NCBI GenBank assembly: GCA_007128865.1
Contig: SKWP01000151.1
Location: 1 to 5,161 of the forward strand
DNA: 5,161 bases
From: Paracoccaceae bacterium
GTDB lineage: Bacteria > Pseudomonadota > Alphaproteobacteria > Rhodobacterales > Rhodobacteraceae
Direction of reading: 5' to 3'
The notes beneath the pieces are model-generated. The model was not told the origin of the DNA. It did not search any database and was given only the letters and a program-made list of their open reading frames with translations. The position numbers and the translations under genes were made by a program. Positions 1 through 4,595 of the stretch are shown here, in pieces. The stretch's first letter is position 1. Every line of letters begins with the position of its first letter.

Positions 1-150
1 GGTCGGGCGCGGCCCGGGCTGGTCGCCCGGGCGTAACCTGTGGCGGGCGTGGTGCAGAACAGTTTCCCGGGCTCGATTGTCGGGACGGGTAGGCAGTAGA
101 CTTCTTCAGCAGCCTGTGAGCAGCCGCAAGCCGCCAAGCCGCCCCTGCCA
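1..150. other. Unassigned stretch downstream of ptsN, at the window edge
   Basis: No gene can be assigned with confidence here. On the minus strand, an ATG overlapping the ptsN stop codon (ATGATGG) opens a frame that stays open to the window edge, but its translation is rich in Ala, Pro, Arg and Ser and resembles no family I know. A second minus-strand frame is also open to the edge and contains a more protein-like stretch (E-E-V-Y-C-L-P-V-P-T-I-E-P-G-K-L-F), but it has no clear start or ribosome-binding site. On the plus strand, two frames enter from the left and stop at 34-36 (TAA) and 91-93 (TAG), so the tail of a convergent gene is possible. Open frames are expected by chance at this GC content. 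The stretch contains a GC-rich inverted repeat (12-32), and CCCGGG occurs three times in the first 75 bases. Confidence 0.5.
12..32. repeat. Perfect GC-rich inverted repeat, possible transcription-end hairpin
   Basis: Two 8-nt arms (GCCCGGGC at 12-19 and 25-32) are perfect reverse complements around a 5-nt loop, giving a very stable all-GC stem. It lies about 120 nt beyond the ptsN stop, where an operon terminator could sit. No T-run follows on either strand, so it is not a typical intrinsic terminator. It could be an mRNA 3'-end stabiliser, part of a Rho-dependent end, or a chance palindrome inside a GC-rich coding region. Confidence 0.35.
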
Positions 151-615
151 TCATGCCGCCTGGGACGAGCTGTCTTCGGTCAGGATGGCATACAGCTTTG
201 CCGGGTCGGAATTGGCCCGAAGCTTGCCGCACACGCCTGAATCGCGCAGCGTCCGCGACACAAGCGCCAGCGCCTTGAGATGGTCGACCCCCGAATCGCG
301 GCGGGCGAACAGCGCGAACACCAGATCGATCGGCTGCTTGTCCACCGCGCCGAATTCCATCGCCCTTTCGAGCTTCATGAATATGCCGTGAACCGCGCCG
401 ATGCCGGTAATCCGGGCATGCGGCAGCGCGACGCCATGGCCGACGCCGGTTGCCCCGAGGTTTTCGCGTTCCTGCAACGCTTCCGTGGCATCGCGTGCGG
501 CGATTCCATAGACGGACTCGGCTATTTCACCCAGTTCCTGAAACAGGCGCTTCTTGCTGGTCATCTGACCCGAAACCTTCACGGCCTCCGGCCGCAACAG
601 GTCCGAAACTTGCAT
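151..615 (-). CDS. ptsN: Nitrogen-regulatory PTS protein EIIA-Ntr (PtsN)
   Basis: This encodes the terminal phosphocarrier of the nitrogen phosphotransferase system, a cytoplasmic regulator phosphorylated on histidine by NPr (PtsO). Its phosphorylation state is known in other proteobacteria to affect potassium transport, stringent-response enzymes and nitrogen or carbon balance rather than sugar uptake. The 154-residue product is one complete PTS EIIA type-2 domain, close to the 163 residues of E. coli PtsN. The active-site segment G-V-G-H-G-V-A-L-P-H-A-R (57-68) gives His66 as the phosphorylation site, equivalent to E. coli His73. The D-H-L-K-A-L motif and the C-terminal L-Y-A-I-L segment also fit the family. 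The ATG start follows a G-rich Shine-Dalgarno (GGGGGA) with good spacing. It lies 54 nt after hpf, consistent with the last gene of the rpoN cluster. No rapZ or ptsO is evident directly downstream. Confidence 0.95.
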   Translation of the reverse strand: MQVSDLLRPEAVKVSGQMTSKKRLFQELGEIAESVYGIAARDATEALQERENLGATGVGHGVALPHARITGIGAVHGIFMKLERAMEFGAVDKQPIDLVFALFARRDSGVDHLKALALVSRTLRDSGVCGKLRANSDPAKLYAILTEDSSSQAA

Positions 616-623
616 CTCTTCCC

Positions 624-643
624 CCTTTCCGGGGCGGGAAAGG
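624..643 (-). promoter_or_regulatory. RNA hairpin abutting the ptsN ribosome-binding site
   Basis: In the sense of transcription a 7-nt arm (CCTTTCC, 643-637), a 6-nt loop and the perfectly complementary arm GGAAAGG (630-624) lie just before the ptsN start. The ptsN Shine-Dalgarno G-run occupies 625-621, so its first two Gs sit inside the stem. The structure could lower or tune ptsN translation relative to hpf, or mark an mRNA processing site. There is no following U-run, so it is not an intrinsic terminator. The sequence is certain; the function is inferred. Confidence 0.4.
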
Positions 644-669
644 CCCTCGGGGTTCGGTGTGTCTCCCGG

Positions 670-1251
670 TCAGACTTCACCCGGGGCGGCGGGTTCGATC
701 CAGCCAATGTTTCCGTCGTCGCGCCGATACACGACATTGATCCCGCCGTGGCGTTCGTTTCGGAACACCAGCACCGGGGCCTCGGCCAGTTCCATCTGCA
801 TCACCGCCTCGCCGACGGACAGCACCGGAACCCGGGCTTCCATCTCGGCGATGATGACCGGCTGAAGGCTTTCGGGCTCATCCCCCTCATCCTCTGCCGA
901 TGCGGCGAGGATGTACGCCGAGGCGCCGGCAAATTCAACCGGCTGCGTACGGTCGCGATGATGGTCCTTGAGACGCCGCTTGTAGCGTCGCAGCTGTTTT
1001 TCCATCTTGTCGCTGCAACTGTCGAAGGCCGCATATATCTCGTTTGCCTGCGCGCGCGCCTGCGCGGTAAGCCCGGTGGACAGATGCACGATGGTTTCGC
1101 AGATGTAGCGATGCGCGCTGCGCGAAAAGACAACCACCGCCTCGGTCGGTCGCTGGGCGTATTTTTCCATGACCGCGCCAAGTTCCTGGGTGACATGGGT
1201 TTGCAGGGCGCTGCCGATATCGATCTGCTTGCCGCTGATCTGGTACCTCAA
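670..1251 (-). CDS. hpf: Ribosome hibernation promoting factor, long form (HPF/RaiA family)
   Basis: This binds the 30S subunit at the decoding centre in slow-growing or starved cells, blocks translation and, in the long form, pairs ribosomes into inactive 100S dimers. The 193-residue product has two domains. Residues 1-100 or so are the S30AE/RaiA fold, starting with Y-Q-I-S-G-K-Q-I-D-I-G and ending in the basic stretch M-E-K-Q-L-R-R-Y-K-R-R-L-K-D-H-H. After an acidic linker (about 119-127, E-D-E-G-D-E-P-E), the dimerisation domain runs from about 131 to 187 with E-A-V-M-Q-M, V-F-R-N, N-V-V-Y-R-R-D-D-G-N and W-I-E-P. E. coli HPF (95 residues) lacks this second domain. The start is a TTG at 1251, chosen because a strong AAGGAGG lies 5 nt upstream and the protein begins exactly at the family N-terminus. 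The frame stays open much further upstream, but only as rpoN antiphase sequence. It lies 43 nt after rpoN. Confidence 0.95.
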   Translation of the reverse strand: MRYQISGKQIDIGSALQTHVTQELGAVMEKYAQRPTEAVVVFSRSAHRYICETIVHLSTGLTAQARAQANEIYAAFDSCSDKMEKQLRRYKRRLKDHHRDRTQPVEFAGASAYILAASAEDEGDEPESLQPVIIAEMEARVPVLSVGEAVMQMELAEAPVLVFRNERHGGINVVYRRDDGNIGWIEPAAPGEV

Positions 1252-1256
1252 GAGAG

Positions 1257-1263
1257 CCTCCTT
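1257..1263 (-). promoter_or_regulatory. Strong Shine-Dalgarno fixing the hpf TTG start
   Basis: AAGGAGG in the sense of transcription lies 5 nt before the TTG at 1251. It is a near-perfect match to the anti-Shine-Dalgarno and the strongest ribosome-binding site in the window. No ATG or GTG is suitably placed, so it is the main evidence for TTG initiation. Confidence 0.85.
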
Positions 1264-1271
1264 TTCGTTGC

Positions 1272-1284
1272 TCCTGCGGCAGGA
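1272..1284 (-). repeat. Small inverted repeat between rpoN and hpf
   Basis: TCCTG and CAGGA flank a 3-nt loop in the 43-nt rpoN-hpf gap. A 5-bp stem is short and common by chance in GC-rich DNA. It might act as a minor mRNA processing or stability element, but nothing else in the sequence supports a role. Confidence 0.2.
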
Positions 1285-1294
1285 ATGGCCGCGG

Positions 1295-2569
1295 TCAGGA
1301 CCTGCGGGGCTGTCGGGTGCGGTACAGACGGCGTCGATCCGCAGACGACGGCAGGCGCAAGGCTTCCCGGTATTTGGCGACAGTTCGGCGTGCGATGTCA
1401 ACGCCCTCGCCGCGCAAGATGGCACAGAGCCGGGCATCGCTGAGCGGCGCGGCCGCGGGTTCGGCCGCAATGAGCGCGGCAATGCGCCGGCGAACCGCCG
1501 CGCCGGCGGCCATCGTGCCCCCCGGACCGGGAAGCGGCGCGGAAAAGAATACCGACAGCGGAAACAACCGCCCCTCGACATCGATTGCCTTGTCGGCGAC
1601 GGCACGCCCCACCGTTGCCGGGTGCAGGCCCAGTGCTTCGGCAAGCTGCCGGCGGCTCAGCGGTTGCAGGGCGGCCTCGCCCTGACTGAAGAACCCCGCC
1701 TGCACCTCGGCAAGATGGCGACCGATTCGCAACAGCGTGGCGCCCCTCTGCCTGAGCGCGGCAATCAGCGCCTCCGCCCGCACCCGGCATTCGGCAACAA
1801 AGGCGTCATCGGCCGACCTTTGCAGCAGCGCATGATCAAGCCGCAATCGGGGCAGCGCATCGCGGGCAAGTTCCACCACGATCTCGCCGTCCCGGAACCG
1901 TGCCACCAGATCGGGGCGCAGCGCCTGCACCGGCGCTGACAGGCCGGCAACGGGATGCGGCACCAGGCCGGGCAGCAGTGCGGCGATTTCCTGCAACCGC
2001 GCCCGGGGCAGGCCAAGGCCGATTTCCAGCCGGGCCCAGCGCGCGGCGGCGAAATCCGCCATCATTCCGACCACCGCATCGGCGATCGGACGGTCGAGCC
2101 CGCGATCCAGCAGTTGCAGGGCCAGGCATTCGGCCAGGTCACGGGCCCCGACGCCCGGCGGGTCGCAGGCCTGAAGCGCGGCAAGCCCGGCCTCGATCAC
2201 GGCAACCGGCTGGCCGGTTTCCGCTGCGATCTCGGCAGGGGTCGCATCCAGATAGCCGTCATCGCGCAGCGTCCCGGCAAGGTATTCCGCAGCCTGCCGG
2301 ACCGGCGCATCCAGAGGCATGAGCCCGATCTGCGCATGCAGCCGCTCCAGCAGGCCCGGCTCGGCTGCAACAAGGTCGGGAAGGAAATCTGCCGTGGCGC
2401 CCCGCCCGCCCCCGGCACGGACAAGCAACGGGTTGCGGCCGAGTTCTTCGGCTATGCGTTCGGACAATGTTGCGGCGGGAAGGCGCAACACTTCCAGCGA
2501 TTGCCGGACTGCCGGTGTCAGGGCCAGCCGCTGGCGCTGGACCAGACCCAGCCGGGTGCCCGGCTTCAT
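1295..2569 (-). CDS. rpoN: RNA polymerase sigma-54 factor RpoN
   Basis: This encodes the alternative sigma factor that directs RNA polymerase to -24/-12 promoters and needs an AAA+ enhancer-binding activator to open DNA. The product is 424 residues against 477 in E. coli. Region I (1-50) keeps the glutamine-rich pattern G-L-V-Q-R-Q-R-L-A-L-T-P and ends E-E-L-G-R-N-P-L-L. It passes almost directly into the core-binding domain, so the acidic Region II is essentially absent. The core-binding domain carries C-D-P-P-G-V-G-A-R-D-L (135-145). A helix-turn-helix covers about 304-330, followed by V-F-F-S (340-343), and the RpoN box A-R-R-T-V-A-K-Y-R-E (393-402) is intact. The HTH is unusual: P-A-T-V-G-R (317-322) stands where E-S-T-[VI]-S-R is usual, and the P-R-G/E-L-K motif before F-F-S is replaced. 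The protein ends in a basic tail after the box. The ATG has GGAGG 4 nt upstream (2574-2578). It starts 21 nt after lptB. Confidence 0.95.
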   Translation of the reverse strand: MKPGTRLGLVQRQRLALTPAVRQSLEVLRLPAATLSERIAEELGRNPLLVRAGGGRGATADFLPDLVAAEPGLLERLHAQIGLMPLDAPVRQAAEYLAGTLRDDGYLDATPAEIAAETGQPVAVIEAGLAALQACDPPGVGARDLAECLALQLLDRGLDRPIADAVVGMMADFAAARWARLEIGLGLPRARLQEIAALLPGLVPHPVAGLSAPVQALRPDLVARFRDGEIVVELARDALPRLRLDHALLQRSADDAFVAECRVRAEALIAALRQRGATLLRIGRHLAEVQAGFFSQGEAALQPLSRRQLAEALGLHPATVGRAVADKAIDVEGRLFPLSVFFSAPLPGPGGTMAAGAAVRRRIAALIAAEPAAAPLSDARLCAILRGEGVDIARRTVAKYREALRLPSSADRRRLYRTRQPRRS

Positions 2570-2590
2570 GATGCCTCCGGGCGGCTTTGG

Positions 2591-3349
2591 TCAGAATCGG
2601 AAGCTCTGGCCCAGATAGACCCGGCGCACGTTTTCATCTCGTACCACCTCCTCGGCGGTGCCGCTCATCAACACGCGGCCTTCGGCCAGGATATAGGCCC
2701 GGTCCACGATCTCGAGCGTCTCGCGCACATTGTGATCGGTGATCAGAACACCGATGCCACGCTTGCGCAAATCCGAAACCAGCCCGCGGATATCGTTGAC
2801 GGCAATCGGATCGACCCCGGCAAAGGGTTCGTCCAGCAACAGGTACTTGGGGTTGGCGGCCAGGCAACGCGCAATCTCGACCCGCCGGCGTTCGCCGCCC
2901 GAAAGGGCGGGTGCCGGCGCGTGCCGCAGGTGGGTGATCGAGAATTCCGAAAGCAGTTCGTCCAGCCGCTCGCGCCGCCGGCGCCGGTCGCGTTCCGATA
3001 TCTCGAGAATGGCAAGGATGTTGTCCTCGACGCTCAGACCCCGGAAGATGGAAACCTCCTGCGGCAGATAGCCGATGCCAAGCTGCGCGCGCCGGTACAT
3101 CGGCAGACCGGATACATCCTGCCCGTCAATCAGCACGGTGCCGGCCTCGGGCATCACCAGCCCGGCGATGGCATAAAAACAGGTTGTCTTGCCCGACCCG
3201 TTCGGCCCCAGCAGTGCCACCACCTCGCCCCGGCCCAGATCGAGCCCCACATCGCGGATGACCGGGCGGCGGCTGTAGCTTTTGCGCAAACCCCGGACCC
3301 GAAGGCCGGCGCCGCCTTCGGTCACCCGCAACTCGGGCGTCGTGGTCAT
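2591..3349 (-). CDS. lptB: Lipopolysaccharide export ABC transporter ATP-binding protein LptB
   Basis: This is the cytoplasmic ATPase that, as a dimer with LptF and LptG, powers extraction of lipopolysaccharide from the inner membrane and its movement onto the LptC-LptA bridge. The 252-residue product has every ABC motif: Walker A G-P-N-G-S-G-K-T (48-55), Q-loop Gln97 in L-P-Q-E, signature L-S-G-G-E-R-R-R (149-156), Walker B L-L-L-D-E-P with catalytic Glu174, D-loop A-G-V-D, and switch His206 in I-T-D-H-N-V-R-E-T. The segment after the Q-loop (S-I-F-R-G-L-S-V-E-D-N) and the C-terminal R-V-Y-L-G-Q-S-F-R-F are typical of LptB and separate it from other ABC ATPases. It is about 11 residues longer than E. 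coli LptB, mostly at the N-terminus. Its ATG overlaps the lptA stop in an ATGA tetranucleotide, which suggests translational coupling. No lptF or lptG lies in this window. Confidence 0.97.
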   Translation of the reverse strand: MTTTPELRVTEGGAGLRVRGLRKSYSRRPVIRDVGLDLGRGEVVALLGPNGSGKTTCFYAIAGLVMPEAGTVLIDGQDVSGLPMYRRAQLGIGYLPQEVSIFRGLSVEDNILAILEISERDRRRRRERLDELLSEFSITHLRHAPAPALSGGERRRVEIARCLAANPKYLLLDEPFAGVDPIAVNDIRGLVSDLRKRGIGVLITDHNVRETLEIVDRAYILAEGRVLMSGTAEEVVRDENVRRVYLGQSFRF

Positions 3350-3909
3350 GGGCGGCTGCCGCCCGGCTGGAACAGGGTGCGTACCTGACCGGTCATCACC
3401 CCGGCCCCGGTGGCAAGATCAACCTCCATCGCATCGCCGGCGATAAAGGCGGGGCCCTGGGTGATCATCACCTCGCCGCGCATCTGCACCAGACCGGCCT
3501 CGACGTTGTAGATCGCGTCGGCGGCTTCGGCGGTTTCCTCGCCGCTGACCATGGTGACACCGTCGCTGGCATGAAGCCGCGCGATGCGCCGTTCCATCTC
3601 GGTACCCGGCGCGCCGTATTCGACCCGAATCGCACCGGCCGAAAGCCGCATTTCGCCCTGCACGACCAGAACCGAGCCGGTAAAGGTTGCCACCCCCGCG
3701 CCCTGATCGATGCGGAATTCCTCGGCGGTGATTTCAACCGGAAGGCTTGAATCATGCCCCCCGGCCCCGAAGCTGACGCGCGTTCCCTGGGCCTGCGCCG
3801 CGCCCGAAAGGCCCTGCCACTTGGCCCCGGCGGGCGACAGCAGCAGCGCCGGCAACACCAGCAGGGCAAGGGCCAGCACCAGGCGGCGGGTGAACGGGTA
3901 CCGCTTCAT
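3346..3909 (-). CDS. lptA: Lipopolysaccharide transport periplasmic protein LptA
   Basis: This is the periplasmic bridge protein: it polymerises head to tail through beta-jellyroll (OstA) domains and conducts lipopolysaccharide from LptC to outer-membrane LptD. From the chosen ATG it has 187 residues (E. coli 185). An N-terminal signal peptide shows basic n-region K-R and R-R, a hydrophobic stretch at about 10-24, and likely cleavage after A-Q-A at residue 40, or less likely after A-G-A at 29. The OstA/LptA_N domain fills most of the rest, with I-T-A-E-E-F near its start, A-T-F-T-G-S-V (74-80) in its first strands and later D-A-I-Y-N-V and M-T-G-Q-V-R. A GTG at 3918 gives a frame three codons longer but directly touches the GAGGAG ribosome-binding site, whereas the ATG lies 8 nt after it, so the ATG is preferred. 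The gene starts 5 nt after lptC and overlaps lptB by 4 nt. Confidence 0.93.
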   Translation of the reverse strand: MKRYPFTRRLVLALALLVLPALLLSPAGAKWQGLSGAAQAQGTRVSFGAGGHDSSLPVEITAEEFRIDQGAGVATFTGSVLVVQGEMRLSAGAIRVEYGAPGTEMERRIARLHASDGVTMVSGEETAEAADAIYNVEAGLVQMRGEVMITQGPAFIAGDAMEVDLATGAGVMTGQVRTLFQPGGSRP

Positions 3910-3914
3910 CGCAA

Positions 3915-4541
3915 TCACTCCTCGTTGCGAGGGTCGTATAGCAGCCGCACCCCCTGCGTGAAAACAAGCTCGTAACTGCCATCGGTCTGCGCATCGGGCC
4001 GGTGCAGCAGCCGCATGCCCCCGGCAGCGATGGAAACCCCCGGACCGGTGGCGATCACCGGGCCGGGACTGGCCAGGTAGGTCCGGTCAAGACGGGCGTG
4101 CAGATGATCCGAGATCACCTCGTAGCCTGCCGCGGCCTGCAGCCGCACAGCGCCTGAAAGGTCCAGCGTTTCCGACCGCCGGTCGATCACGCCGGTATCG
4201 GCCTGCATCTCGTTCACGCCGCCGTCCGGCGTTGTCAGCACCGCAATCAGGTCGCGGGCGGCAAACAGCCGCGCGCTGTCGTCGCGCGCATCGGAACGCA
4301 CGCTCTGGGCGGTCACGATCAGGGCGCCACCATCCGCCGTAACCCCGGCAAAACGCGGCGCCTCGACCCTCGGGTCGCGTGCCAGATCCTCTACATCGAC
4401 ACGGGCAAAGGGCAGCGCCCGGCTGGGGTCGATACCTTCGGAAACCAGAAACAGGGTCGAAAGCAGCCCCAGCGCCAGCAGCGGCAGAACCAGCTTCAGA
4501 CCGGCCAGCACGGCACGGCGGCTGCGATCAACCGCCGCCAA
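3915..4541 (-). CDS. lptC: LPS export ABC transporter periplasmic protein LptC
   Basis: This is the bitopic inner-membrane subunit that accepts lipopolysaccharide from LptB2FG and hands it to LptA. From the chosen start it is 208 residues: a short cytoplasmic basic end (D-R-S-R-R), one transmembrane helix at about 11-33, then a periplasmic jellyroll domain. Downstream of the helix, R-V-D-V-E-D-L and P-R-F-A-G-V-T-A-D-G fit alphaproteobacterial LptC as I remember it, and later strands include S-G-A-V-R-L and G-Y-E-V-I-S-D. Overall conservation of this family is low, so the call rests on topology, domain pattern and position before lptA-lptB. No ATG exists near the N-terminus. Two TTG codons are in frame, at 4559 and 4541. 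The second is preferred because AAGGA lies 6 nt upstream and the protein then begins M-A-A-V-D-R. The upstream TTG would add six residues without a ribosome-binding site. Confidence 0.88.
   Translation of the reverse strand: MAAVDRSRRAVLAGLKLVLPLLALGLLSTLFLVSEGIDPSRALPFARVDVEDLARDPRVEAPRFAGVTADGGALIVTAQSVRSDARDDSARLFAARDLIAVLTTPDGGVNEMQADTGVIDRRSETLDLSGAVRLQAAAGYEVISDHLHARLDRTYLASPGPVIATGPGVSIAAGGMRLLHRPDAQTDGSYELVFTQGVRLLYDPRNEE
3918..3923 (-). promoter_or_regulatory. Shine-Dalgarno deciding the lptA start
   Basis: GAGGAG in the sense of transcription spans the last codons of lptC. It is 8 nt before the ATG at 3909 but overlaps the alternative GTG at 3918-3916, which therefore cannot use it. 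Its position inside lptC suggests coupled translation of lptC and lptA. Confidence 0.7.
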
Positions 4542-4547
4542 GGGATG

Positions 4548-4552
4548 TCCTT
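4548..4552 (-). promoter_or_regulatory. Shine-Dalgarno supporting the downstream TTG start of lptC
   Basis: AAGGA in the sense of transcription lies 6 nt before the TTG at 4541. The alternative TTG at 4559 is preceded only by a C-rich stretch with no purine-rich site. This supports the shorter LptC, but at moderate strength because the match is only five bases. Confidence 0.55.
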
Positions 4553-4595
4553 GTGCCAAAGGTCGGGGCCGGGGGGGTCATCGTGACAACATCCG

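Noticed and set aside
280..1443. Plus-strand open frame (387 codons) across ptsN, hpf and the 3' end of rpoN
   Set aside because: It spans three genes and two intergenic gaps on the opposite strand, has no ribosome-binding site or family motif, and is explained by base composition.
1252..1644. N-terminal extension of the hpf frame to an ATG at 1644
   Set aside because: The extension overlaps rpoN in another frame and is Arg/Pro/Ser-rich without HPF similarity. The TTG at 1251 has an ideal ribosome-binding site and matches the family N-terminus.
1955..3388. Long plus-strand open frame (477 codons) antisense to lptB and rpoN
   Set aside because: It is the antisense shadow of two clearly conserved proteins in GC-rich DNA, where stops are rare on the opposite strand. 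Its translation resembles no known family.
4553..4558. TGGCAC upstream of lptC as the -24 element of a sigma-54 promoter
   Set aside because: The expected GC dinucleotide at -12 spacing is absent (TC is found), and the motif lies 12 nt before the lptC start, overlapping its ribosome-binding region.
4579..4581. ATG upstream of lptC as its start codon
   Set aside because: It is in a different frame and ends after 17 codons; it would need a deletion in the homopolymer run, and no ribosome-binding site precedes it.
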